From Leptoclinus maculatus (taxonomy: Eukaryota; Chordata; Actinopteri; Perciformes; Stichaeidae), in the NCBI GenBank assembly GCA_032191485.1, contig JAVDOI010000003.1, positions 27,489,336 to 27,553,335 of the forward strand: a DNA stretch of 64,000 nucleotides. The letters are read 5' to 3'. Below are positions 28,730 to 42,109 of this stretch, piece after piece. The position numbers were made by a program, and so were the translations under genes. Numbering within the stretch: position 1 is the first letter of the stretch; every line of letters starts with the position of its first letter. The notes beneath the pieces were generated by a model. The model was not told the DNA's origin, did not search any database, and saw only the letters and a program-made list of their open reading frames with translations.

Positions 28730-31395
28730 ATCCACAGTAAGTAGACCATAACAGCAGGAAACTCAGCATCAGATTAAAATTAAATCCATCATATTCTCTC
28801 TCTCTTTCTCCCACACACAACCACAATAAATCCTCCAACAACAATATTTCCATTCAAAACCACAGCAAATCACATTCATGAAAGTCGCACATTTCCAAGC
28901 AATTATTCCTTTTGGGGGCATTCTCAAACTTAGATTCCAATGTCCCAAATTTCCATATCATTCACATGAATGGCAGATCAGCAGATTTCTTTTCCCGCCC
29001 CGCTCTGAAATAAACAATGGCTGCTTTTCAGGACTTCAAAGTGCTAGAGGGGGTGAGAATGGGCAGTTGCGTGGCATAAAATATCAAGGTAAGAGATTAG
29101 GGCTTATCAGAGATTTCCTTTGAGAAAAATATGTCTCGAGTGGCTACTGCTGGACTGAACACCAGTAAAGTGGAAGAGAAGTCCATGTGTTGCAACAGGG
29201 TCAGAGAAGTCCATGTGTTGCAATAGGGTCACAGGGTCAGCTTCTGGTGATTTATGGACTCATATGGTTGACCTCTACTTCTTTAAATCCCTGCCTTTAA
29301 TTTATGTCTTCTGCCACTCTTTTCCTTTGACCTAATGTACCCTCCCACCCAGAGAGCGTTGACTTTCCAGGAAACAACCATTTCACCCAGTCATCATACA
29401 CGTTTGGTCACCCCTGCTTTTGCAAAAGTATGGCAGAGGTGAAAAAGAAGACAAAATGATCTCAGAACAGTGTTATTGTTGCACACGTCAATGGAGTTTC
29501 CTGTGTGATTCAATGTCAGCTAAAACTGACGTGACTCCAAATGCCAGTCATTCATGAAGGTTTAGCTCCATGGGTTGTGGGGGGAATGCACCCGAGTTAT
29601 TGGGGATCATGGACCAGGCAATACCCTGCCGCCCCCCAGTGGTCATGGGGCAAATGCAAATGACCTTGGAGGTCATATCAATGCATACACCCAGTGGGAT
29701 CTTCTTATTTAAACTTTAAGATACCGGTATTTCCTACATGGCCTGGCGTGATATTGCGATTTTTATCCGAGTTTGCAGAAGAGGTAAATGTTCTCTATTC
29801 GATATTCAGAACATTAATATAGCAGCAAATAAATGTGATCTATGTAAAGATATAGTGGAGTAATGTCTACCTGAGCAGAGAATGAAATCGCTCTGTATGT
29901 GTTGTAATCAGAGCTTCTCTGTGCTTTGTGTACATATCCAGATCGGTTGTGCATGTCTTTCAGTGCGTGAGCGCGTCCCACTTGCTAGCTAATGGTCGCC
30001 TCGCTGCAATACGCTCAGTGTGCGAAATACTTCAGACCCCCTGAAAGCCTCAATAGCACAAGTATGAAGCCACAGCCGCAACAGGTTTGCATGAAGCTAG
30101 CCTGGCTTCATGTCTGTTTGTGGACCTAAACGGACCCCGTTTGGACAAATTTGATCCAGTGCCTTTTGTGAGAACCTGGATAAAAGCAGGACATCGTCTC
30201 TCCTCTTCTTGGATACCAGGAACGGCGTTGAGAAGAAGCCGAGCCAAGTTCTGTGTATCAGGTTTGAACGTGTGATTGTGCATCCGGTTAGTGAGAGAGA
30301 GAGACGTGACCTGTTGCAGGGCAGAGTTATTGCATTGTGTAGTTGTGTGAGTAGTCTTATTGTTAATGATATAAGCCTTGGTGATGGGGCGGGGCGGTTA
30401 CAGCTGATATGGACATTTGACTTGATTTGAACTCTCAGATGTCATCATGTTGAGAGCCGTTAAGATGCAAGAAATGTGCTCCCAAGTTCCCCTTTTGCCC
30501 CTTTAAAGAAATAATACCAGAGAGCGCTGCTTCTGACTGGATAAACTGTAACAATCTTGCACATTTTTCATCAGTGTACTTCCACCTGTTCTGGCAAGCA
30601 GCAGTCAATGAACAAGAATGAGAGGCAGCAAGATAAAGGAAGTCTGACTGTGTTCCTGACTGACATATTGCTACCATGAGTCATTTGCAATGCCCTACGT
30701 GACAATGTTCACACATAACTACCAAATCTCTCCTGACACTGTGGCACAGGGCAGGGGACATTTACGTCACACAGTTTTGACACTGGCACTTTTTTTTTCG
30801 CCACACACAAAGCCTCAACTGTGCTCATAATGGACTGGAGGAACAGCTCAGAGACTGTGAACCATGCTGACTGGTGAAAAGGGGCCCCGTGCTGCAGATG
30901 GCAGAGTGAGCACCACAGCACAGGTGGGCTTTCTGGTGCAAGTCCGTATCGGCCCCAGAAGTGCCAGAAGGACTCTGGTCGGGCCGCGTCAGTACAGCAG
31001 GTGCTTTCTGCACCCTGAACTCTGTTTCTCACCAACACTGCAAGTGATTATGACAGAGATTATGGATTTCAGGCAGCGATATCTTCTTCTTCCTGTCACT
31101 GTCTCTTCACTCTGCCTGCAAAGCATACAAATTTAGAGACATCTCTCTTTATACCTTTTCAGACGTCGTCATATAGACTTACACAACAGCCGATTAAGAC
31201 AACACACTCATTTAGCCTATACACACAAAAGTACACACACACTCCATTAGACTAAACTGTTCCCAGTCCCCATAGTTAATGTTTAGACTCACTACGCCTG
31301 CTGAGATATAAGCAGCAGGCAGCGAGGACGCTGGGCTGAAGGTCAGCCCTACATGTGCTGTTTGATCTTTTCCAGCCGCCAGCGAGCCAAATGAC
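28730..31395. other. Intergenic stretch without recognised gene
   Basis: No recognised coding sequence. Two tandem copies of AAGTCCATGTGTTGCAA occur at about 29180-29225. Confidence 0.5.
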
Positions 31396-31403
31396 ACAAA
31401 TTG

Positions 31404-31670
<267 letters not shown>

Positions 31671-32049
31671 GTAAGAACTGTTGCAAAGCAGAGTAATAAG
31701 GTATTCATTCACTCCAATTCATATTAACACAATGTTCCAGCTTCAGGGACATTTTGAAGTGGAAACAGGTTTTAGCGATGATGCTGTTAAACAATAACCT
31801 GACTGTGGAATATTATGTTTTCAATTGTAATACCAGAGTTTGCACTGTAAAAACATTACCATTTCTCGTCAAGCAACATGATCTGTTTTCTAATGTTCTA
31901 TAAAGAGTTTTCACTGCAGCTACAAACTGCAGTCATCTTGTAGTCAGTGCAGCTGCTCTATGTGACAACTATGAAACATTTTAAAACCCCAATGAACACA
32001 TTTACGCGATTGAGAGTCTACAGCCGTGCAAACAGCTCTGTGACGCTCT

Positions 32050-32340
32050 TCACACCAGTGCTTTGAGCTAAATGCCAACATTAGCATGCTAGCATGCTGA
32101 TGTTTAGTTGCCCATGTTTACCGTAGTTTAGAGCGTGAACATGCTAACATTTCCGAATAACCAGCACTCAACACAAATTATAGCTGAGGTTGAGGATTCT
32201 TTTTTTGAGGGATAAAAATATATATATATTGGACACTTGGAATTTTAACCTAAAGGAAACTGTCACAGGATCACCAAAGTCATTACGATTCATCGTCTGG
32301 GAACCATGAACATTTTAGCATGCTAGCATGGCTAATAATG
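32050..32340 (-). repeat. Interspersed repeat (GTTAGCATGCTAA family), copy 3, reverse
   Basis: GAGCTAAATGCCAACATTAGC followed by TGCTAGCATGCTGATG is the reverse complement of the repeat's 3' part. Further words (GAACATGCTAACATT, TTAGCATGCTAGCATGG) follow. It is the most diverged of the three copies. Confidence 0.65.
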
Positions 32341-32344
32341 TAGT

Positions 32345-35300
32345 GAAACAGCCACGATATGGTTTAGCAGGACTTTGACAGTGTCGGTTGAGAGGAGCAG
32401 AAATCGAACCTTGGTGATTAGGGCAAATGAAAATAGCATTAACCCCGGTCTTCAGGGCACCTTTACATAGACACAGGCACAGTTAATCACAGTGCTACTG
32501 TACGACCAAGTGACAGATTGACAGACAATCTGTCAAACTGAGGGAGATGAGATGACAATCCCCAGGTAAGCTGAAGAATCCAGATATCTTAAAAAGCTGA
32601 TGCAGAGAGACACCAACACAAATAGCACAGTAAATCATGCACATGGTTAGTCACAGGGCCAGGCTGAAGGTTATGAAAAGCATTGTTGACCGATCGCGTC
32701 TCTACTTGTATATGCCACCCCCACACATGACTCCTTTTTGCAAACTAATGTTGTCAGTCAATGTTTCTACACCATCATGCTGTGTTGAGGCTTCACCCAA
32801 AAATAGATACATTATCAGCAGCTCAAATGGCGTCATGTGACCTACCAAGTTGTTGCTGCTTGAAAGTGTATCAAATATCTGCCGGAAATTTGACAAGTTT
32901 CTTTCCGCGTGACCCCCCGCCACATGCGCGCCCTCAAAACACACTTGCCAAATAACTCCACCTGCTCTTTCCAGTCCTTTCCAACCATTCTCCTTGAGGC
33001 CGATGCAGGCCAAATCCTGCTGCTGTGTTGGCTGTGCTCTGCTCCAGCCGGTGAAAGGGAAGATGGGGTTTTGTTCTGGTGCCCAGAAAGGCATCGGGAT
33101 CTGACACAGAAAACCTCAAGACAGGGATTACAGTGGAACAGAGAAGTACAGGGAGGGAATGGGGTGACCACACACACACTCGCACAGATATACAGCACGT
33201 CTGCAGGAAGGCAAACGTGGCCACAGTTCCCAGTGGGATCCAGGATATAGAGGTTTGTGTATGTGTAGGAGATGAGAGAGAAAACGAGACGAGGTTGAGC
33301 GTGTTTGAATGTGTGTGAAAAGACGGGAAAAGGCAGATATAGAGTGAAAGGGAAAGAATGAGACAGTGTGAGTGTGAGCGCGAGCTGCATTGGCTACAGT
33401 TTCTGACTTTGACCCACTCAGGCTGCCAGTAAGCAGACAGCTGACAGCCTGGCCAGTTGCCATGCGAACCCAACGCCTCTGCAACGTGCAGCCTGCCTCG
33501 TACACAGCAGCGTCGTGGAAACAGTTACCAGGCGCGTCTGTTTTACTGAGTCAACAGCAGCCACTGGTGGACAAATCCAGACATTCATTCATAAAAATTC
33601 CGAACCACAAATGTATTTCACAGGCGGTTTGGTGGTCACAGACATCGAAACCTGGAGGTTTAACTCGCTAGCTCATGAAAATATTTTGCACCGAAGTCAT
33701 ATAAGTTTCAATCAGTGATGAGTAACTCTGTCTCTTCACAATTGCAGGCATGACACAGTTTTGCCACCATGCACGCCGATTTCCACAATCCCCTGGCTAT
33801 ACATGTGTTGTCAATACACAAGCACATATGTCCACACATTCTCCCTCCAGCTGAATCAACAGCATCGCCATACAGCCAGCAGGACATCCTGTAACAGAGA
33901 ACAAGAACAGGACAGCACAACCTTCCACCAGACGTCCAGAGTCCAAACCCAAATCAATTTAATGCCCCAGTACTTTTGGATAAAAGGAGAAATCACACAG
34001 TGAGCCTGCAGCAAGGACACTGTCCTTTGCTTCATGGGCCGCAGAGTCAGAGGAGAAAAGTGTGTAATGAAAGCAGTTGTGGCCAGAGGAGGAGGTGTCT
34101 GATCTTTGCCTAATGCATGAGCAAGTAAAAGTAGGAGGGAAAAGTCGTCAATGTGCTGCACCGAGAGAGGCAAGAGCGTGATGCAACAGACATGTCCCCG
34201 TTAAGTAATACTTTACAGACCTTCCATGTTTGTTTAATATTAAACCTGAGTATCCAGTCTGGACAGGAAATCTACACTAACAGGAACAAATCAACGCTTG
34301 ATGCACCTACAAACTGACTTCAAAAAAGTAATGTGGAAGAGAGAAAGCAGGATGGTCTGCATGTTCTGTCTGTTTGTTATATGTTTTACCATATAAAAGT
34401 TAGTATGCAAAAGAAATGTTTAACTGCCGTGACTCTGGCTATAAGGCTAGTCAGATACAATTAGCTAAAACTAATTAAACCAATTGTCTTTTTTACAAAA
34501 ACTATTTTAACAGTAACTGCCATCTCTGTAGCCTCTGACTCTAGAGAAATTCACATGATTTGATGTGTGCTAGAATGTATTCATTAAAGATTAATTTATT
34601 AAACTCGCCCATTAGATAGCATGTCTGGTGACAACGGAGACTCATGTGAGGAGATGTAATGCTATTTGATTGAAGGTTTAAAAGATGTGGGGGGGTCAAA
34701 CAGGAAGATAACATTACAGTGGGATATGATAACAGTTTAGATCAGACGTTGGGATTGTGATGTCATGGCTTAGCAACCAGACAGGTAGCACCAGGAGGGA
34801 GTGATGACGTCACCCAGATGAGCTGAGGAGCATTGTTTGTATCTGTGTCTGTGCATGCGAGAAACTGTAAGACATTTTACTACAATGATGCAGTTTTTGT
34901 GACAATGCGCGAACAGGAATGTAAACGTTAGACACCAAGGTAGACACAAAACAGACACGGCTCAGTTACTTTTCTTTTTCGGTGGCAGCACCTTAGAGGT
35001 TTGGAGTGTGTGCGGCCTACTTTGAGACTAAGCGCGTGCACGTACTCTGACCTATATGCAAAGCCCTGTGTGCATCACATCCACCCCAGTGCCCCCTTCC
35101 TCCGAGTTGGATTTCAGAGACGTGAGGCAGAGAGCGTGACTTGCTGCGTGACAACAACGACGAGTGTGTTGGCCCAGAAGAAGGGGGGATCAACCCCTGA
35201 TTTGAATCAGGGGTGCCGGTGTTGGGTACAAAGACGGGAGTGGCGACTGTGCCTCTCTGCAGCTGTGGGCCTACGTGAGCATTGGCAGGAACGCTCTCGT

Positions 35301-36980
35301 TCCTCATCACCCCCGCCTCCCTTACTCGTTCCCTTACACTCTCTCATCTCTCACATACACACAACCCCCCCTTTCTTTGCTCATTTGCACCTTCTAATAG
35401 ACTTCTGACACCCCCCCCCCTTCCTCGTTTTGCTCAAATTCTTGAACAGTTCTCTCTTTTTCTCTATCAAAACTCCCTCACTCCTCTCCCATGTCATGTT
35501 CCCAAACGGCGAGGACCTTGACAGCGAGAGATGTGTCGTGTTCGGCCAGCCAACGGATATCTGAGACGAATGAGAGGGAAAGACAGGAAGGCAAAGATAA
35601 TCTTTCCCACACACACACACACAAACACACACACAGACATACACACAGCTGATCTGGCCTGAAATGACCTAGAAGGGATATGTGTGTGCATTTGTGTTTG
35701 TGTGTGTTTCACGCAAAGCAAGTTTACTCGTGTCATACGTACGCACATGCAGTAGCATGCATGCCAATGCACACACTCATGTGACCACTCTATTCTCTCG
35801 AGACTGTGTGTAAACACGGGGCTTTAAGGTCAAGGTCAGAGGTGATTCTATGCCCAGGATTTATCAGAATGAGACAAGGAGGAGGAGGGATGGGGGGGGG
35901 GGGGGGTGACGAGGTAGAATGAATACAATGAAGAATTAATAGACGGTGGATAAAGGAGCGGAGAGGATTGAAGGACAAAATGAAGTTTAAAAAGAGTTTA
36001 CGATGACGGTGATGCCAGAGGAGAGAAAATCATAACAGAGAGATAAAGGAGTGAGCTGAATCGGCTGACTGTCCTTGTGCTCCTCAGCAGGTGCATTTTT
36101 TGGCAGTGGATCGGATTGGAAGGCCCATGTTGTCACATTGTTGCAGCCTGAAGAGCAGCGCTGACCTCTACTGGCTAAATATGGATGTGGGCCTGTGTTC
36201 TTGTCGGCTACATGCTCTTTCTTTTCAGTAGATTATGCAAACTAATCTACGAGTTACCGGATAAAGACATAATCAGCCACTCCTCAAATGTTTAGGCATT
36301 GAAGGCTGCTGTATGAATGCAGATAAAAGCTGTTTTCATGTTCGTCTCCATAAGTCTACAATAAATCGGTTAGTTACAGTGCACACGAGTCGAGTACACT
36401 AAACCCCCCAAAAAAAGCAGTAACTCCCACAGTAAAACAAACACAAAAAGTAGATGTAATTGTATGCTCAGTTCCGATAACTGTATCCGACACAGAACCA
36501 AAACTTAAAACCAACATAAGTTGAGACTTACCTTGCAATTGGGAAGTGAGAGCTAAAAGTGAATAACAGCAGTTAGCATTTTAAGAAAAGTTATTAAAAG
36601 ATGAACTGAAACCATGTAGGTCACAACCTAATCAACTGATGTGTGGTGCACAAACACAGCACTCTTCTGCTGAATGCAGTACTTTCATATGTTTGTGTTA
36701 ACTGTATGAGCCTCTCTCTAAAGTAGACTCAACACGATCCATCAGTGTTATTGGGCCTTCATTGCCAGGTTTCTTGGGTTGAGGCCACATTTGTCCGTAT
36801 GGGAGAACGTCTTTAAAACGTCCTACGGCAGCACAGTGTTCCTCTATGTGATCATGTATTTTAAAAGTCCTGAAGAACATAAGTAGCTCCGGAGCAGCAT
36901 GTTTAGTCCGATGAGGTAAGTCTACGTCAAGATGAGCACTGCCGCAACTAAATGAAATGGAAAACAAACCTTTGCCTAAT
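32345..36980. other. Intergenic stretch without recognised gene
   Basis: Open frames of 90-180 codons overlap on both strands around 32.7-33.5 kb and 35.0-35.8 kb, but they show no family motif and run through CA/GA-rich sequence, so I call none. Simple sequence includes imperfect (CA)n at 35609-35645, a polyC at about 35410-35420 and a polyG at about 35892-35907. Confidence 0.55.
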
Positions 36981-36999
36981 GAGGAACCAAATCATTTAT

Positions 37000-37686
37000 T
37001 TCAGTTAAGACAAAAAAAACGCATAATTCACAGAATCATTTCTTATAAAAAATCTTCGTTTCTTAAACACACAATTTTCCGATGTTAAACATTCAGAAAA
37101 ACTAGCATTGCAGACGCCTTTATTGTCCTTTGTTCTTTTTGGAACAGCTTAAGACAGACTGCTTCCTTAAAAGCAATGTTTCAATAAAAGCAGAGCAGCG
37201 GAGACTCCTGAGTCTTCGTGCTGATCTACGATCAGTTTTTCAACTTTGGCGATCTCAGAGATACAAATTATCATCAGCTCTAGTGCCCTGTGGAGCACAG
37301 AAACACTTAAAATGTGTCCAAAATGTTTGTCACTTTAACAGAGGTGTGCTATGTTTTCTGACATTTTCTCTTGATTCATATTGATAATGCAAGTGTAGAA
37401 TTTGAGAGATGGATCACAAGAACAATTTGAGATTAGTGACATATCCAGAAGCAAAACGGCTGCCCCCCCCCCCCCTGAGCTTTAAGTGACTCCATTACTT
37501 GGAATAGATAGTGCCTTTTAAAATAACACAATTTAGAGCTATTCATTGGCACTTTAGGGTCAAGGAGAGAAATACGTCCATTGAGCAGCTAACAATAAAC
37601 GTGTGATGTCATGTCAATCAACGCTTCATCAAGAGCCAGGAACACTGGTGTGATTATTAATGTCATAAAGTTCAATCGGCGAGCGA
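37000..37686 (-). other. naga: naga 3' UTR (approximate)
   Basis: Sequence downstream of the naga stop on the - strand. AATAAA signals on that strand appear at 37119-37124 and 36995-37000. A C-run of about 12 on the + strand sits near 37465-37476. The exact 3' end is inferred. Confidence 0.5.
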
Positions 37687-40600
37687 TCAGAGGAAGACGC
37701 GAGGAAAGGCGTTTTCATCATCATCGTCAAATGCAAATCCCTGGAGTCTGCCACCTTTATAGAACTGGCGCAGGTTCCATTTGGCGGGCGCAGACACATG
37801 CCACATGACCGCACCTGTGGGGTTCACCGACACCACGAAGCCAGTGGAGTCCTTCAGCGTCATGGTCTTCCCAGTGAAGACGTTGTAGATCTGAGGGAGG
37901 GAGACAATGTGATTCTCCTGCAATACTCGTGCGTGTTTGGAAAGCAAACTCCAAACCAGAAGAGGTATTATTGATCATCAAGTGTGTCTAGTGGATCAAC
38001 ACTGTAGCAAATCAACTCAGCACGCAGATAATGAAGACATTAGTAGTAGTAACAGTGTCACTGACATGGAGATCTGTTTGTCAATGTTTTTCAGTGGACC
38101 AGAGACGATACATTGCCTGCCAGAATGGAGAAGACTGTCTAGAAGACGTTTAGAGACATACAGTACCTTGTAGCTGCCAGTGGTGTAGTTGAGTTTGCTG
38201 AGGGTCGTCTGGTAGCGGTAGGGCATGTCGGTACGACGGCTGAAGAATACCAATGCACTTGCATTGTTGGACAAGGGGCGCCAGAACACGTTAATGCCAC
38301 TCTTCTCCTGGCAGAAAGAAACGGACGAGAAAATGTGAACAATGACACAAATAATGAGAAGATGTGTATTAGGTGAGCGACAGGGGATAGAAAAGAATTA
38401 AACACCGAAGTCAAAACTCAAACCAGCTAACTTCTGTTTATGTTTTTTCATCTTGATCGCTTTCAAGAAGCTGCACAACCCATGGAGAAGTGTGTCACCT
38501 TTATAATGCGCCTTCCCTGGATGCCCATGGGGTCCTGGCTGATGATGATGGCCATTTTGTTCTGCAGGATGTTGCGGGCCTCGCTGCTGATGGTGCGCAG
38601 GTCATTGGACATGAAAAGAGGAGCAGCCATAATCGCCCACAGAGCCATCTGAGCGCGAGACTGGTCCATGCTGAGGCCAAAGTCGCCAGCAATCAGCTGC
38701 GGAGGGCAAAATCACACAATCAAGAAAGACCAAATAAGATTTCGTAGCTGTAGCACTGTTTTTTTTTAACAAACTAGTGTTTTTCTTTTACTTTTTTTGA
38801 CTGTTTTTCTTTAACTTGTACCATTGGTGCTGCCTAACCTCATTGACGGACCATATAGTAAATACTGAACACTAAATAATTGAATATTATGTCAATTGAA
38901 CAGACCATATCTGGGTCGTTCCACTTTCCAGGTCCAGCTGCAGGTACCAGGATGTCCTGGTTCTCAAAGAACCAGTCAACAATGTTCAGGACACTGTCCC
39001 AAGAGTCCTGGATGTCCCCATAGTTACGCCACAGGTTGCAGATCTCCCCCAACTGAGTGTAGTTCACCTGAAAACATAAATCAGTTTCACAAAAAGGTAA
39101 AAATACAAACTGGATTTAAATTATGAGAACATAGTCCTCACGACAGAGGCCTACTTCCACGAGGAAAAACGTTGTCAACGACATGAATTATTTAAAACTG
39201 TCAGGCCTAAAGCTTCAGGTGATGATATCAACTTTAAGAGATTCTGTTTATACCTTAGGTGGCAGGCCACCCTGGTAGGCAGGCCAACTGCAGGAGTAGC
39301 CAATGGGACGGCCCGTAGCATTTAAAGCCTTTGACATGAGAGGGTAACCTGCCCAAGAGAGGAACAAGAGTCAAATCAAGTCAGCAACATCTCAATAACC
39401 ACAACGTAAGAGGCCCTTCCTCCTTTCTTACCCTTCTCTTGCTCTGTGGCATTAGAATAACAGCCGTCAAATTTAAACATGTCCACCTCCCAGTCGGCGA
39501 AGGTCTGAGCGTCTATCTCGATCTTGTCCAGTGTGGTGCCGGGATACCCCCCACAGGTGTGTGTGCCCAGGTCCCCGTAGATGCCCAGCTTGAGACCCCT
39601 GTCATGCATATAGCGTGCCAGTTTTTGGATGCCTCCTGGGAACCTGATTGGAGAGGCAATTGTAATGTTATACCAAAGTGCACACTGCAGAGACGTACAA
39701 TTCATGAAATCAAGGCACAGTCTTGGGCACTCCCTTTTTTGGTGTACTGAAAAATACATTAAATTAGCATCAAATACTGCTAGTACAACGTATAAAACCT
39801 TTAAAAAAATGTGCCGACGGACAGTATACGGGATGATTGCACTCAAATAGTGAAGCTCTGAATCAGAAAAGCCTGCAGTTGTTTGTTCAGCAGTCTTTAT
39901 CATATGCTGAGGCTGCATGTAATAGTAGACACCACACACAATTGAAACTACTGACTACTAATGTTTTTGCTAGTCATATGATTGTATGACTGTCACATTG
40001 TAATTACCCTGTTTAACTGTTTTATTGAGTCACAGGTTTAGAAGTTACAGAAACTACAGCTTCTCTGTGTGCGTCTGTCTCTGTACGCCTACAGTGTATA
40101 TATACTGCACAATTACCTTTTAGGGTCAGCCTGCAGCCGCCCCTTATCGTCTCTCTTCATGGAGGACCAGCAGTCGTCTATGTTCACATAGACGTAGCCA
40201 AGTTCCCTCCAGCCGTCCTCCGACAGTCTGTCTGCCATGTCGATGAACAGGTTCTCACTGGAGGGAAGACGGAAAAATATTGATTATAACAGCTTTAACG
40301 AATTGATTTTAACAGTGTCATTGTAGCATTCAATGAGAAGAGCATAAAGAGTTGTTTTTTTTAGTATGTTAGGGTATTTGTTGAATGAGGTGATACGTTT
40401 AAGAGTGCTTCTTACTGTAATGGTAAAAAGAAGAGGTTCTAAAGTTAAAAGGCAAACACATTTTTGGCAAATGAGTCTTTTCATTATTTCACAAAAAAAG
40501 GAAAAGTAGATGTAAAGACACTTAAAGGCCTTTATTATAACTCTTAAGAAAAATATCTGTTGACTAATTACAGATGCACATTATGCACACCCACACCCTT

Positions 40601-41071
40601 CATTTCTAAATTATATCTCAAAGTATACAAACCGGATTCAGGGCCCATAATTAGACCGGTTAGGTACTGAATAGGAGTTGAGACATTGCATGGAAGGCCA
40701 GTTCAGAGTGACCGGTTTGACTGGTGCAATTTCATCAGTTGAATAAGTAAGTGGAGCAGTGAGGAGAAGCAGCTTAACGTTTTAACTGAACTTAATGTGT
40801 ATACTATCTAGTCATTCTTAATCTAAATAAATTAATATCTCTAACAACTATGTTAAATAGCACCTGCTTTGAAATAAAAGGCTCCAGTCTGTTATATTCA
40901 TATTATGTGGACTCGCCTGATGCAGTTTTTGGGGTCGTGTTCACAGTCAATGTCACAGCGGAAACGCTCCCATGCCAGCCAGCCCATGGGAGGGACCCTC
41001 ATCTCTCCATTTTCGAGGGCGAAGGTGGCGACGGAGAGCGCAGACACAAACAACAGCACCGCCAAATGCAT
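37687..41071 (-). CDS. naga: Alpha-N-acetylgalactosaminidase (lysosomal, GH27), 435 aa
   Basis: Lysosomal enzyme that removes terminal alpha-linked GalNAc (and galactose) from glycoproteins and glycolipids. Coding exons, 5' to 3': 41071-40917, 40257-40117, 39643-39432, 39348-39254, 39067-38906, 38696-38499, 38307-38167, 37890-37687. A signal peptide (MHLAVLLFVSALSVATFA) leads into PPMGWLAWERFRCDIDC. The nucleophile is Asp158 (FKFDGC), and the acid/base is Asp219 (LWRNYGDIQDSW). Ser190 and Ala193 in YSCSWPAY are the pair that lets NAGA fit GalNAc; alpha-galactosidase A has Glu and Leu there, so this is naga and not gla. The C-terminal beta domain includes FFSRRTDMPYRY. Several N-glycosylation sites are visible. 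Length is slightly above the human 411. The first coding intron has a GC donor and the intron after 38906 a weak GTCTGT donor. Confidence 0.96.
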
Positions 41072-41615
41072 CCCTGTAAAGGAAAGAGATGATGTCAATG
41101 ATTCATGCTGGATGACATCAAAGTCCAGGTGTTGTGACTGCATAAATGTTTACTTATCGTGTAAAGTGTATTTTTTTTGTCCTGCATGACCTGCAGCAAA
41201 AACACCCAAACATATCGTTTGTTAAAGCATTTTCATTAAAAGCTGCTTTTAATTAAACCACATCATGAATACCGTCAATATATCTTCTGTGTGTCTTCTC
41301 AAACACAGACAGTACACCTCCTGAGTCTCACCTGACTGGGTGTGACGAAAGCACGCAACAACCTGCCAGGTGACTTCTGCCAAAGTAAACAGCTGACTGA
41401 ATTACAACCCAGAGCGTATTACAAAGGGCATACACAGTACACATGGGAGAAATGTTGTAATGTTAATAAGTGGCACTAAACTGTAGCTTTAATTTATAAT
41501 AAGCAGTATAATATATAATAATTTACTGAATAGATTAATTGTATAGGGGATACAAATACAATGTTTGCTAATATACACTTAACATCGTGAGAAGATCATA
41601 GTTTATGTTACTTAC

Positions 41616-41880
41616 TGAAATTCAGTGACCTGCTCTCAGCTACAGGAAGGAAGACGAAAGAGGATTCGCTTCACAACCTCCGAATCTGTGCTCTGCTTCT
41701 TCTTCTTCTTCCTCCTCTTCTTCTTCCTCTCCTAGCCTACTTCTTCTTATTTTTCTTATTTACTTCTTGTTCATCAGTTTATTAACTCCGCTCAGACCTT
41801 TAAACAAACCCCGGGATAAACAATCTCTCCGGTGGAGTGTAAAGAAGTAAAGTGAGCCGCTCCGAACGGAAAGGAAAACA
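41616..41880 (-). other. naga: naga 5' UTR exon (approximate start)
   Basis: On the - strand GAATTTCA is followed by a GTAAGT donor at 41615. The next acceptor (CTTTACAG) lies just 2 bases before the naga ATG at 41071, so an untranslated first exon must exist upstream. This segment, with GAA/GAG triplet runs at 41697-41760, is the best candidate. The transcription start is not visible. Confidence 0.5.
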
Positions 41881-41930
41881 CAGTCATGTGACATAGCTCA
41901 GTCAGCTGACTGCAGAGCCGGAAGTTGGAG
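41880..41930 (-). promoter_or_regulatory. Candidate naga promoter with E-box palindromes and ETS site
   Basis: Within 50 bp are GTCATGTGAC (41883-41892), the 14-bp palindrome CAGTCAGCTGACTG (41899-41912), and CCGGAAGT (about 41919). GTCANNTGAC resembles the CLEAR/M-box sites bound by TFEB/MITF-family factors at lysosomal genes. Function is inference. Confidence 0.45.
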
Positions 41931-42109
41931 GCGAAATACGATCCGAGCCGCGTCCCATTCTTCTTTTTCACTCGCCTCGGACCCTTTCCTTCAATCAGTC
42001 CTTTCCCTTACTTTCATGTGCAAATAGCTTTACATTACAACGCCAATAACTGACAGAGAGCTACATTTACGTTTGTTATAGTCTTCAAAAAATAAATTGT
42101 GGTACCTTA

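Noticed and set aside
32702..33505. Several overlapping frames of 110-180 codons on both strands
   Set aside because: They overlap one another in different frames, show no domain motif, and include low-complexity Ser/Leu/His stretches.
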